Source: Pleodorina starrii
Taxonomy: Eukaryota > Chlorophyta > Chlorophyceae > Chlamydomonadales > Volvocaceae
Direction of reading: 5' to 3'
NCBI GenBank assembly: GCA_030267565.1
Contig: BRXU01000019.1
Location: 1,290,501 to 1,354,500 of the forward strand
DNA length: 64,000 nt
The position numbers and the translations under genes are program-made. This document shows positions 47,301-59,100 of the stretch, piece by piece. The notes under the pieces were generated by a model. The model searched no databases, had not been told where the DNA came from, and saw nothing but the letters and a program-made list of their open reading frames with translations. Position 1 is the stretch's first letter, and every line of letters starts with the position of its first letter.

Positions 47301-49254
47301 GGCAACGCAGGTGTGCGTGGCGGGTGTGTGTGTATGTGGGGGGGGGCTATATGGGGGGGGGGGTGTTGGGGGTTCAGAATCAGATTCAGGAGAGGTTCAG
47401 GCTTGGCTACGGCGACCACTCCGTCCTCAGGGTGAGGGGGACGGGGGAGGGTCCAACACATCAGCGCCAGTCCTTTTAACCGCACCTCCTCCACACGTGT
47501 GCACACCTCAACACACCCCAACACATCCTCACAGCTCCGCACCGCCTCCGCTGCACCCCACCGCAGGCGTACGCGACGTCGGTCGCGGATGCAATCACGA
47601 CGGGCGGCAGCGCCGCCGCCGAGGCGTACGGCGCGGCGTTTGCGCAGGTACGGCAGATAGATGACAGTCGTATACATACCTCAACGGTTTGATATACGAA
47701 ATTTCTTGACTATTGACCACCATCAATCTTCGCCGGCCAGAAGTTAAAGCCATCATGCAAGCCTAATCTTCGCCGGCCAAACTTAATTTCTTTCAAATTT
47801 CCCATGCGAATCTTCCGCTCAAAAGAGGTCCCCAGACGAAAGTTAGCATCACTGCCTGTACCCACATCATCCCCGCCCGTCCCCAAACCGATTTGCCTCG
47901 TGCTAAGCCCCTTTCCCCCGTCGGAGCGTGCCTGCTGCCCCTGTGGGCATGCTGTCAGTGTCCCGCTCGTCACAACCGTCCCGCTCGTCACAAGCGCATT
48001 CACGCACTCATAGCGGGCCGTTCACGTGTTCAATGCCGCCCACCTACATGGGTTTGCGGAGGCATACGCCGACTCGTCCGCGGCAGTTCTTAAAACATCC
48101 CGGGCGGGCTGACTCAGCAATGTGGGACATATATGGCTGGACGAACGCCACGGTGGCGCGCTAGCGGATGTCAGTCGGTTGGAATGCTTACCCACCATCG
48201 CTTGGCACCCGCTGGCCAGCACACATCCCTGAGCCTGGTGCAGAAACGTTGCAATTGATAAGCATACCTTTCTCGGCCTTTTGGCTCAGATCATGTGTAG
48301 TATCTGTTCTTATAAGCTTAATCGCTTATATGGTCCTCATTGAGGACCTGCGATTAACTTTAATTTTTCTCGGGGGTGGGTCAATGGGTGCGCTTGCGCA
48401 CTCGACTCACCAGCATGGTTGCGGCCTTACACTACCGCTGCAGCCGTGCACCCGGCCCAAACTATCGTTCACCAGGATAATCCTCTCAACATTTCGAATT
48501 TACCTGATGCTGGGCAATCAGTGTTTTTTTGAGGGGTTTATATTTTGCGAGGTTTCCGAACTGCAGTACGATTTGCCGTTCGTGGGGTTCGACCACATGA
48601 CCTGGCCCGCTACCCCCTAGATCTGGTGCCCTCCAGGGGGAGAGGGCGCACGTCCCCTTGGTCCAGTCCCTCCGCTGACGGCGCACACACATACACACAC
48701 ACCCTTCCCATCCCACGCCTTACCCGGTCCGCCGCCGCCAGGCCGCCGCCGCCGGCGGCGTGCAAGCCGACGGCCTGGTCGCCGCCACCGCCGTCGCGAT
48801 CTGCAGCGGCGGCGCCTCCGCCTCCGCCTACGCCTCCGCCTACTCCGTCGCTATCTCCAAGAACCCCGAGGGCTGCACCGTCCTCACAGAGGCCTTTGCG
48901 CGGGCCTACGCGCAGTGCGGCCCCTCCGGCAGCCGCGCCGTCTCCGAGTCGGGAACCACGGTGCAGGTCCTCAACGATTGCGCGCAGAAGAACGTGCCCG
49001 TGCTGGTCCCGGCCTCGACGCCCGCGGCGGGGCCGCCGACGACGCCCGCGGCGGGGCCGCCGCCGGCGGGCTTTACAGCGGCGGGCGAGCCTGCGCCGTC
49101 GACGCCGACGCTGGAGACGCCTGCTGGTGGCGAGGCACCTCCCCCCGGCTTCTTCTTCCCCTTCCCGCCCTTCTCGCCCCTGCCCGGCTTCCCGCCCATT
49201 TCCTTCGAGCCCGTCCCCGGCTTCCCGCCGCTGGGAGGAGGCCTCAGGCGCTAG
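44333..49254 (+). CDS. Secreted sequon-rich, Ala-rich extracellular matrix-type protein
   Basis: Six exons join in frame to 577 residues: 44333-44465, 45175-45872, 46352-46534, 47185-47310, 47567-47647, 48742-49254. It starts with a signal peptide (QALLAAALAAAALLLATTTTW, cleavage likely near AFA-RP). Residues about 58-278 are Gly/Thr/Pro-rich with about 21 N-x-T sequons (NAT, NVT, NDT), including NATQPT repeats. An Ala/Gln/Ser-rich helical part follows (ALAQSAVLASAVGAV, FAQAQSQAFAAARN), then a short Cys-containing segment (CSGG, EGCTVL, QCGPSG, NDCAQKN) and a Pro/Phe-rich end (FPPFSPLPGFPP). This looks like a volvocine cell-wall or matrix glycoprotein; the family is not identified. The last intron (47648-48741) contains a U2 snRNA-like sequence on the same strand. 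Confidence 0.75.
48190..48200 (+). promoter_or_regulatory. Possible snRNA upstream sequence element
   Basis: ACCCACCATCG lies about 65 bp upstream of the U2-like start. It differs from the plant USE (RTCCCACATCG) by one inserted base. No TATA box is seen at -30, so this is weak. Confidence 0.3.
48264..48450 (+). ncRNA. U2: U2 spliceosomal snRNA-like gene inside an intron
   Basis: The 5' end ATACCTTTCTCGGCCTTTTG and the branch-site-pairing segment GTGTAGTATCTGTTCTTAT match U2. Stem IIa can form perfectly (TATAAGC loop GCTTATA), a second hairpin GGTCCTCATTGAGGACC follows, then an Sm-like site TTTAATTTTTC and 3' stem-loops (GGGTGCGCTTGCGCAC; GGTTGCGGCC with CCGCTGCAGCC). Length is about 187 nt, normal for U2. 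Compared with the plant/animal sequence GGCTAAGATCAAGTGTAG, this copy reads GGCTCAGATCATGTGTAG, two changes in a very conserved segment. It may be a variant or a pseudogene. The 3' end is estimated. Confidence 0.8.
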
Positions 49255-49570
49255 CCGGTTGTGTCGTACTGCCGGTTGTCGTACTGCGTGTCGTACCGCT
49301 GCGGGGGGGGGGGGAAACGTGGCGAGGAGGTGCTGCCGGCGGCCGGGTTTGGGGTTGTGGATGCCCCGTTGTGATGCCTCGGGGCGGGGCGGGGCGGGGC
49401 GGGGCAGGAAATGCGAGACCGCAGCGGGGCGGGGCGGCGCGGCACGAAGCAAGGGGCGGGTGTTGCGTCTGCGGCGCGCGCACGCCGAGGCAGTCGCGGT
49501 GGCTGGAGGGCTTCCCTCCATCCCTGAGAGGTCAAGGAACCTTGAAGGACCCTTCAGCTTGCTTGGTTGT

Positions 49571-49575
49571 TGTAA
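49571..49575 (+). terminator. TGTAA polyadenylation signal of the extracellular-protein gene
   Basis: TGTAA lies about 320 bp after the stop at 49254. Confidence 0.55.
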
Positions 49576-49946
49576 ATTAGGGGCTTTCACCCTTTCATAG
49601 CAGTGGGCTACTTTTGCTGTGCGGTTGGTGGTTGTGGAGGAGCGGGCGAGCTTCAATGCAGCGCGGGTATGCGTTACGCGCAAGGGGTGTCGTGCGGGCG
49701 GTCTGGCTCGTGCGAGCGTGCAGGCGCGTCGGCGTCGGTGCGCATATGGGGGGGACGTGGATGGGGTTCACGGGAACAGCGACGCGAGAGGGGGGCGCGG
49801 GGCTGCGCTGCGTATGCGCCGGGATTTGTCCGGCTTGTGTACGGCATGCGTATGGCATACGTACGGCATTTGTACGGCGCCAGGTCTTGCAGCAACCCGC
49901 ATATAACCCATCCCGCGATTCCCATCCGGCTGCATCCATCCATCCA

Positions 49947-49951
49947 TTACA
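49947..49951 (-). terminator. Candidate TGTAA polyadenylation signal (minus) of WHIRLY
   Basis: Plus TTACA within a CATCC repeat is the only minus-strand TGTAA noticed between the two convergent genes. Confidence 0.3.
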
Positions 49952-51100
49952 TCCATCCGTGCATCCATCCATCCGTGCGCCTGTCATCGCAGTTCATCTC
50001 ATCGGTTTCCTTTGTTGCGCATTTCAACATCATCAGCACCACCACCATTCCTAGGCCGCCACCGCCACTACCACCCCCATTTCGTCCGGACATCTTTTGA
50101 GCAAGCACCAAGAAGTAATCCGTGCAATGATGAATGATTTGTATTGCAGGTTTGTACGGCATAGATCTGCTGCCTTTTTCTTTTTTCTCTGGTCGTTGTT
50201 TCGCTTCCTTTTCAAAGGGGCTGCGATTTTGAGTTGCGTTTCAAAGGGGCTGCTGGCTTTGGCGCCCAGCGGTTGTACGACGTCTACTAAGCGAGCGAAC
50301 GGGGCGGAGGGCCGCTCCGTCCTCCGGCCATCCCAAGCACTGAAACGTGCGACGGACTTCAAACGGTGCCTCGGGGGAGGCTCGCTGCGGAAGCGCCCTG
50401 CTCCCCAGGACGGGCAAGAGGAGGTTGTTGTGGAGGCGTGTAGCTGTGTGGACCCACCCCGTCCACCCGGAAGACGAAGGCCGCACAGTCCGCTGAGTGA
50501 CCACTACCACCCCCATCAGTCCAGCACCACCCCCATGTCCATGATCCGCCCAAACGGCCTCCTGCCACGCGGCGAGTCCGATCCGGTCCGGGCGGCATCC
50601 CACAGTCCCCGGGACCAGCAACGACAGAATCAAGGTGTGTCATCACGAAAAGGTGACGGAGCAAGCTCTTGACGGGACGCACCAGAAGCGGCACACCATG
50701 GTCCCCGGGCCCGGGTGCCGGGTACCAGGCCGGGGCCGGGTGGGCCACCGGCCACCCCCGCCCGGGGCAACGACCGGCCCACGACCGGTCGGGAAAGCAA
50801 ACACTGCGCATCGGCACGGCCACCTTCGCCGATCGCCGCACCCCCTTCCAACCCCTCAAAAGCTGCAACGCCTTCACGCCCCTCCCAGCACCCACCCCTT
50901 CGCGCCATCAAGGATCCGTAACAGGCGCCATATCCACAAACGGTCCCCATGAACCCAGCCCCCCAACCCACCACGCATGTCCCTAGGCCCCGCCCCGCCC
51001 CGCCCCTCCCCTGACGCCGCCCCTGCAGCCACCCCGCAAAAGCACGTCCCCGCTCCCTCCCAGTCCCCTGGCAACGTTCGGCACCACGTGTACGGCTCCC

Positions 51101-54100
51101 CTACGCGAACGCCGTATCGAAACCCAGCAGGCGCGGGATGGCGTAGTGCGCCACACTCTTCAGAACCTCGAATTCCGCCTTGGATACGGGCACCTGTATG
51201 TAGTCGGGGCCGGCGCTAATGTTGAAGCTGATGTTTCCGTCCGGCATCTGCTTCAACGTGAGCTTTTTTGTGGGCTGAGGGCGGTGGTGAGCAGCGGCGG
51301 TGGTAACGAAGACGATGATGATGGTGGTGAAGGTGTTGGTGGTGACGATGGTGACGATGGTGGTAATAGCGGTGGTGGTGGTGGTGGGGCGCCAAGTCAC
51401 CAGATCGAGGGTGATGGATCGGGTGCCAAGGCGTAGGAGCACACCGACCAGGCAGTCCCGTCATAGCCACCAGCGCAGCAGCAGCGTCGCCCGATTGGGA
51501 AAGGAACAGAGGAGGAGGAGGAGGAGGAGAAGGAGGGGAGGGTGGAGTTGCATGGACGGAGGGGGACGGGCCACACAGTCGGGGCCCATCGGCGGCGTGA
51601 AGTCGAACCACACGAACCCGTGCATCGGCGGCGGTTGCGGTTGGGGTTGCGGTTGCGGGGGCGGGAGCAGCAGAAGGGGAGGGCGGAAGGAGAGGGCGAC
51701 CAGGATTAAAAGGACGGGGCAGGGAAGGGTCCGAGGCAGGTGGAGGGCCTCGCGGTGTGTGCGACATAGGAGTGCGCGAGTAGTGCGTGTGTGCGACATA
51801 CGAGAAGCAATTCGTATGGGCGGGCATAAGGGGGAGGGCGAGGAGCTGCCACTGCCACTGCCGCAGGCGCGTGCGTGCGTGCGTGCGTCCCGGAGCAGCC
51901 TCGCCCTTTCCCCAGGGCAGGGTGGAGGGCGGAGGGCGGAGGGCGGAGGGCGGAGGGCGGAGGGCGGAGGGCGGAGGGCGGAGGGCGGAGGGCGGAGGGG
52001 AGGGTAGAGGGGGGATCTACGTACTGCTTGGTTGCAGCAGCCAGACCCCGGTGGGTTATCCACGTATAGGCCGGGGACCGTGAATGGTAAAGTAAGAGAA
52101 GAAGGCCGTCTCGTCTGCAAAAGGAAAGCGAGGTAAGCTTGCAAACAGCAGAGGACGTTATACGGTATACAAACCGAGAGGGTGTAGCAAGTACGAGCCG
52201 AGCCGCCACGGTGTCGAGGCGCGACGACGACGAGGCGAGGCTTCAACACGGAGGAAGTTCGCTGAGGTTGCTGGGCGACGTGCTGCTGAGCGGGCCGAGA
52301 AAGTGCGGCTGGGATGCAAGGGACGCCCCAATCCCCGAAGCCCTCAAGAACCCAACTCGCTTACGGCAGGAAAAGAGAAGGACACAGAGCAAGGAAAGGG
52401 CGTCGTTAAGAGACGGCAAGAACAGCGGGGAGAGCGTTACCGGCGAGGCCCCCATGCGAGTGCGTTTGGAGCTGCGGCTGACGACGTGGAGCTGGTGGCT
52501 GGTAACGTGAAGACAGAAAAGAATAAGGTAAAAAGAAGAAAAAGAAACTACAAGAGTAAGACAATAACAAAACAGAAAGCCGCAGTTGTACGAGGGGGCG
52601 GGCGGGGACAAGCGTGAGAGCAGTCAACGGGAAGGGGCGGAGACGGAGAGGCAGCGGTGGAAGGCAAGGGGAAGGGACGCGCAGAGGCGGGAGGTGGACG
52701 GGGAGGGGACGGCAAATGCAAGGAACGAAAGCAAGGGGCAGGGCAGAGAGCGCGCCGGGCAGCGACGACGCAGCGGCCGCGGACGGGGCCAGAGCACGGA
52801 GGGGCGAGCGCAAGGTGAGGCCCTCGACCTGTTCGTCGCTGTGGCCTCCGTTCCCCCGCTGCGGTTCCCCGCTCCCCACACATCAGCTGCTGCGGCCCAC
52901 CGCTCTTCGCCCCCAGCACTCCCCCCACCGCCCTAGCGCCCTCCATCACCATCACCCCTCCCCCTTCCCACCCACCCACACACCCCGTTCCACGCTTCCA
53001 CCGTTGTGGTCTCCTCCGCGTCATCCCCACCCACCCACCCACCGGCCCACCCACCTCTCCGGTCCTGCCCAGTTTAGCCGGGTCGTGATACAACGTCAGC
53101 CCGCCGCCGGCGATCTTGTCCCCCGCCAGCACCTCCCCCATCTCCACGGGCGTCAAGGCAAACGTCATCTGGCCCCACATCCACATCCCCATTGTCACCC
53201 CCATTGCCAGTGAGATGGCCGTTAGTGAGATGGCCGTTATTGTCCCGGAAGTCGCGGCAGCAGCGGCAGCGGCAGTGGCAGCGGCAGGTGGCGCCGTGTA
53301 ACGTTAGGGAGGGCGGGAGGCGGAGGCAGCGAACAGTGATATGCCACAGCAGCAACGGCAGCAGCAGCAAGCGGCAACAGCCAGGCACGGCACGGCGCGG
53401 GGGAGAGGCTTAGGCTGGCTTGGGCCGCAGCCCTGGAGGGGCGAACGCAAGGGCAAACACAAGGGCAATGGCAAAGGCAAAGGCAAGGAGGGACAGGGAC
53501 AGGTGCGCGACAACACGCGGATGGCTGTCCGAGGGGGAGGACGAACGACCGCGCCACACGCACGTCGACACGCTCCTGGTGCCCCCCCCCCGCCTCCTCC
53601 CCCGCCCCCATTAGCGCTGCACACCGTCACCGGCGCCCCCCGGTCACCTGCCCACCTGCCCCCCCGGTGTCTAACCCCTTTCTGCCCCCCTCCCCTCCCC
53701 TCTCCACGCCCCCATTTCTTCCCCTGCCCCGGCACCCCACCTTTGCTCCCCAGTTGTACGTGCGGTTGATTCCGCCCGCCCGCGGTGGCGCACTGGCTGG
53801 CGGCCCGTACCCTGCGTTGGCATTCGCGAACTCCAGCAGCATCACCCCATCCCGGTCCAGGACCCGGTAGCCGCTGTCACTGGTGGTGAAGGCCGGGGGA
53901 ATCAGCCGCACTGCCATCGCGGCGCGGCCCTTGTAAATGGCAAAGTTGGTGAACACACGTTCCGACGGGCCTCCGTTTGTCCTCTGCTGCTGCTGCGGCT
54001 GTGGCTGCTGCGGCTCTGCCCCGCCTCCGCTCTGCTGTTGATCCGCGGTGCCGCCGGAGACGAAGGTTCGCGGCTGCAAATACGGGTGGAAGGTGGGAGG

Positions 54101-54639
54101 TGGGGAGTTGGGAAGTGGGAGGTGGGAGGTGAGGGGGGTGGATGGACACACACACACACACACACGTACAGAGGGCGCGGGCACACAATGGGGAGGGGCA
54201 GGCGCACGCGCAGGGGGAGCACACGCGACACCCCGGCGGGAGGGTGTAGGGTGCTGGTTGGCGGGAGCCGAAGACGGGTGCGGAATGCGGAATGCGGAAT
54301 GCGGAGGAGCAGGGTTGGGGGGTCTCACCCGGGCTCCGCTGTTCCCCGGCGACGGGTCCATCAATACTTCAAAGCTGACTGGACGAAACGTCCCAGAGTG
54401 TCACGGATGCGCTGCTTAACGGTAATGGCCGGGAAGGCCGAACCCGTCTGTCTCGCCCATGCCAGCCAAGCAGCACTCACCGAATACGCCGCGGCCCTGC
54501 AGTCTGGTTTTGCAACAGGACACGGTGCTGAAAGCAGTTGTGAAGTGCTCTGGATTGATCCCGAGACGAGGCGCTGGCCCTCGCGAACTCGGCCCCAAAA
54601 TGGTTGGGAGGCCGGCCCTACAAGCCGCCTACAAAACAT
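51101..54639 (-). CDS. WHY1: WHIRLY single-stranded DNA-binding protein
   Basis: Four exons join in frame to 259 residues, close to plant WHIRLY length: 54481-54639, 53741-54073, 53055-53168, 51101-51274. Exon 1 (MFCRRLVGPASQPFWGRVR onward) is Arg/Ser/Ala-rich and resembles an organelle transit peptide, with donor TCG|GTGAGTGC. A Gln-rich linker follows, then the WHIRLY fold: RVFTNFAIYKGRAAMAVRL (the conserved KGKAA-like motif reads KGRAA), DRDGVMLLEFA, TYNWGAK, MTFALTPVEMGEVLAG, LYHDPAKL, KLTLKQMPDGNISFNIS, and the C-terminal helix VSKAEFEVLKSVAHYAIPRLLGFD. WHIRLY proteins bind ssDNA as 24-mers or tetramers and protect organelle genomes from microhomology-mediated rearrangement. An alternative short first exon at 54331-54361 (MDPSPGNSGAR, donor GTGAGA) also keeps frame. 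Confidence 0.88.
51921..52000. repeat. (GGCGGAG)n minisatellite in WHIRLY intron
   Basis: About 11 perfect 7-bp units lie in the intron 51275-53054. Confidence 0.95.
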
Positions 54640-56135
54640 CTTGTGGAATCAAATAATAATATTTGATTATTTAAAACTATGCCTTGATCGAGCTGTCGGG
54701 AGTGGAAGTTGTGCAAGTCTCGGCGCCTACACAGATGACGACGATAGACGACCGCGACGCGCGCAAAAGCGCTTCCGAAACGATGCAAGAAAACGGTACA
54801 CCATATAAAAGCAAGATGGGTCAACTTGAAACACCGACTCTGTAGACAGTGCGCTCTTGACGTGTCACCTCAGGATCCGAAGCATGACACGGCAGCGTAC
54901 GAACGAGCAGTTGAAACACAAGACGGCCGGGAACAGTGTAGAAGGTACGGTACGCTCGAGAGATTGCTTCGTCATTGCAGATGGACTGAGGTTTTTAAGA
55001 TGTCCTGTGTACACGGGAGGAGTGGAGCTGGGACGGTATCGGTTCCGGGCTTCGTCGCAGCCTTGCGTGCGGAGGCGGGGAAGCGAGGTGTTGTGGATAC
55101 GAATATGAGGCAGCTTGCATCCCTTCATCCCCTTAACTGAACAATGTGCCAAGTTGGGGTCGTGGTGGGGGAACACTATCCCGCTTGCGCTGCTGCCGGT
55201 GCTGCTGCTGCAACGTAACGTGCCCCGTCTGGCGTCCGGCTATCCGTTTGGTTCGCGGCTTCGCTACGACTTTACACGTCAGGACAAACACAGACAGTCT
55301 TTCAGCTGACGCACCAGCAAGCGCCACCTCGAGCCTCGTTTACCGAGGAGGTTGCCCAAAGTGCACTCCTGCTCTGGGTCAGGATCACAGGTCGGGAGCC
55401 AAAGCGCAACCCTCTCAAACCCTAAAACCCTTTTCCCGCCCCCACTCTCCCCTTCCGGGACAGGCAACCCCGCGCGCCAGCTCAGCGACCCCAATGAGTG
55501 AGTCGATACCATATCGCCGAAAAGGGGTATCAGCGGATCTGATCTCATCCGCCAGCAGGTTGCAGAACCTACATGTCGTTCATGTACATCGGGGGTACCG
55601 GTAGCTGAATGCAGCCTTGTGTCTGAATAAATGACACCTCCCCCCCCCCCAACCCCCGGCACCCCCACATGAGAACCACGTCATCAGCTCATCACGTCAT
55701 CGCCTCCCTCTGAATGGAGCCACGCACCGCAACCTCCTCCTCCACCTCCTCCTCCACCTCCTCCCCCTCCGGGCCTGACACCAATCTCGCCTCCTACCGG
55801 CACCGGTATCGACGGGTCCTCCACCCGTAGGGGGTGCGCCGTACACCGAGCCATGCACGCACGTGCGGGGTGCGGCCCAAACCCCTCCCTGTCCCCACAC
55901 CGTCGTCGGGGTCCGTTCGCCAACTTCACCTGGGTCCGACCTGTTGCTCTCCCCCCACTCACACACCGCCCATCAACGGGCGATACGCAGATCCAGACCC
56001 CAACAGCGGCAGTCTGGCAGTCTGGCAGCCCCCGGGCTGCGCACCCTACACGCCCGTATCTGGTCACTGTCCCGCGGGCGCCACACGGCACCGGCCGCCT
56101 CCCTCCCTCCCTCCCTCCCCCTCCCCCTCCCCCTC
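54640..56135. other. WHIRLY 5' flank and 3' region of the downstream minus gene
   Basis: The first part is AT-rich (54648-54680) and should be the WHIRLY promoter or leader. A clean TATAAAAG on the plus strand at 54804-54811 has no supportable gene behind it. From about 55270 upward the minus strand is probably the 3' UTR of the large gene. A telomere-like AAACCCTAAAACCC lies at 55417-55430. Confidence 0.4.
55272..55276 (-). terminator. TGTAA polyadenylation signal (minus) of the large low-complexity gene
   Basis: Plus TTACA, about 860 nt beyond the proposed stop at 56136. Confidence 0.4.
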
Positions 56136-59100
56136 CTAACCTTGCCCCTCTCCCTCCCCCTCACGCACCCCCTCCCCCTCCCCTCGTTCGCCCTGCTGCT
56201 CCTGCTGCTCCGCCTCCAGCGCCTCGTCCACCTGTCCCCCCAGCCTCCTCGCCTCCATCAGCAGTGAGTTGAGTCGGGCCACTCTCCGCAGCTCAGCCTC
56301 CTCCTCCAACACCTGAACACAACACAACAACCACCACCGCACGGGGACGGGGGGCAGGGGGGGCAGGGGGGGTGACAAGAACGATACCGCAGTGGAGGGA
56401 CATAGGCGACCGAGGGGACGGGGGGGCACGGGAGCCCCGGCCAGGGAAGGAGGTTGACGGAAATGGGGACGCAACGCAGAAAGGGGGCGTGGAGGGGGTC
56501 TCTGACGAGGGGGAGGGCAGGATGGACACTGGCCGATGCGGTGAAGTACGGTACGGTATAATTGCGTGGGGGCAGCTGGCTGGCAGCTCGCCCCATCTCA
56601 GGGTTTGCGTGGCCTGGCTCCTGTCCAGTATCCTCTCCCCCGTCCAATGATCGACGCAAACTGCCCTCCCAATACCTCCTCCCCACCCCTCATTCACATA
56701 CACCACCCACACGGCCCCCTCCTCGTCTACTCCTCTTTTAATCCTTTCAACACACGTACTTATACCCATATACAGCAAATCGTGTTGCTTCAAAGTCCGA
56801 CGTCGACCTGACCGCCACCGCGTCCCTCATCCCCACCCCCTCACCCCCCACCCTCTCACCCCCCACCCCCATCCTCGCCCACCCTCGCCCGCCCCACCTT
56901 CATCATATGTTTTGTGTCGCTGGTGGATTGCTCCATATCTGCCGCCAGTGCGTCTACCTCCCCCAGCAGTCGGAACATGTCGGACAACTCGGCGGCCTGA
57001 CGCTCGCGACGGGCGGCCAGGGCCTGGAAGCGGGAAGGGGGGGGAGAAGGCGGGGAGGGCGTGACGGGGGCGGAAGGGGTGCGACCGCGCTGTTGATAAT
57101 TTTGATCGTGGTTGTAGTTGTGATTGGTGGTGGTTGGTGGTGATGGTGACGTGGGCGATGCGGGTGGTTGATGGTGGTTGGTGGTGTCACAGTCCGGAGG
57201 CGGTCGTCAGATGGAACGAGAAGGGCTGGTTGGAACGAGTAGGTGCGCGTAGACACAAGGGTGTGTGTGTGTGTGTGTGTGTTGGTGGTGGCACCGCCGC
57301 GCGCACACACAGGCGACATAGCACCAACGCACTCACCCAGACATGTGCGCACCACCCTCAACGCACTGCACACGCACACACGCCTGCACCCTCCACACCC
57401 CCACTCCCTCCCTCCCTCCCTCCCTCCCTCCCTCCCTCCCTCCCTCCCTCCCTCCCTCCCTCCCTCCCTCCCTCCCTCCCTCCCTCCCTCCCTCCCTCCC
57501 TCCCTCCCTCCCTCCCTCCCTCCCTCCCTCCCTCCCTCCCTCCCTCCCTCCCTCCCTCCCTCCCTCCCTCCCTCCCTCCCTCCCTCCCTCCCTCCCTCCC
57601 TCCCTCCCTCCCTCCCTCCCTCCCTCCCTCCCTCCCTCCCTCCCTCCCTCCCTCCCTCCCTCCCTCCCTCCCTCCCTCCCTCCCTCCCTCCCTCCCTCCC
57701 TCCCTCCCTCCCTCCCTCCCTCCCTCCCTCCCTCCCTCCCTCCCTCCCTCCCTCCCTCCCTCCCTCCCTCCCTCCCTCCCTCCCTCCCTCCCTCCCTCCC
57801 TCCCTCCCTCCCTCCCTCCCTCCCTCCCTCCCTCCCTCCCTCCCTCCCTCCCTCCCTCCCTCCCTCCCTCCCTCCCTCCCTCCCTCCCTCCCTCCCTCCC
57901 TCCCTCCCTCCCTCCCTCCCTCCCTCCCTCCCTCCCTCCCTCCCTCCCTCCCTCCCTCCCTCCCTCCCTCCCTCCCTCCCTCCCTCCCTCCCTCCCTCCC
58001 TCCCTCCCTCCCTCCCTCCCTCCCTCCCTCCCTCCCTCCCTCCCTCCCTCCCTCCCTCCCTCCCTCCCTCCCTCCCTCCCTCCCTCCCTCCCTCCCTCCC
58101 TCCCTCCCTCCCTCCCTCCCTCCCTCCCTCCCTCCCTCCCTCCCTCCCTCCCTCCCTCCCTCCCTCCCTCCCTCCCTCCCTCCCTCCCTCCCTCCCTCCC
58201 TCCCTCCCTCCCTCCCTCCCTCCCTCCCTCCCTCCCTCCCTCCCTCCCTCCCTCCCTCCCTCCCTCCCTCCCTCCCTCCCTCCCTCCCTCCCTCCCTCAC
58301 CTGCTGCGCGGACGCCACCGCCACCTTCTGTGTGGCCTCCGCCCGGGCGGTCGCTGCGCCCAGCGCCTGCGCCTCCGCACTCCACTGGTCCAGAAGCGCA
58401 GCGCGCTGCATCTCCCGCACCGCCAGCCGCCCGCCCTCCTGCAACACACAAACACGCCGAGATTGTGGTGATGGGGCGCTGCTGACCCGAAAGAAAGAGC
58501 GATCTTCGGAGCGATCTTTGGAGCGCCGCGAGAGGTCACACTCCACATCTGCCGCACCCTAGCCCCGGCCGTCGTCGCCCCGGCCAAGACTGGACTGTCC
58601 GCCCCGCCAGTCGCCCCGCCTCGCCTCCCCTAGCAGCCTGCCCACTTCCCATCCCCCTTTGACCTCCCTCCCAGCGCTCTGCCGCCCTGCCCCTCGCCAA
58701 CGCACCACCCCACCCCACCCCATCCTGTTCCTTCCCGCGCCTGCAGCCGCACCGCACCGCACCTGGCGGCCCACCCCAGGCTGACGCCCGCTGCCGGGCT
58801 GCGCTCGACGCGTGTCCGTGTGCGTCGTGGGCGAGTCGCCGCCCCCCGCGCCCCCCGCCCAGCTGCCGTGCACCGGGCAGCCCGGGAAGTCGCAGCCGCC
58901 GCACTCGGTCTCCGGACCCAGCGGGTCCGCCTCCTCCTCCTCCCAATCCTCCTCCTCCTCCTCATCCTCCTCATCGTCATCGTTCGCGCCGCCATGCATT
59001 CGGTCCAGGTCCCGCGTATCCCACCCGCCGCCGCCGAAGCGCTGCGCCACCATGGCCGCCACGGTCCGTACGGCATCGGTTTCGGGGCTCACACGCGCCA

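Larger units (their letters stand above)
49255..51100. other. Convergent 3' region, extracellular-protein gene and WHIRLY
   Basis: The interval holds the 3' UTR up to about 49590 and, on the minus strand, a WHIRLY 3' UTR of up to about 1.15 kb. GGGGC repeats lie at 49381-49404 and CATCCATC-type repeats at 49930-49975. No coding frame here is supportable. Confidence 0.45.

Noticed and set aside
54804..54811. Perfect TATAAAAG on the plus strand
   Set aside because: No coding sequence or RNA gene downstream on that strand could be supported.
57134..58562. Long open frames encoding Pro-Ser-Leu or Gly-Arg-Glu repeats on both strands
   Set aside because: They are produced by the (CCCT)n microsatellite, which is open in several frames on both strands; the tract is an intron between in-frame exons.
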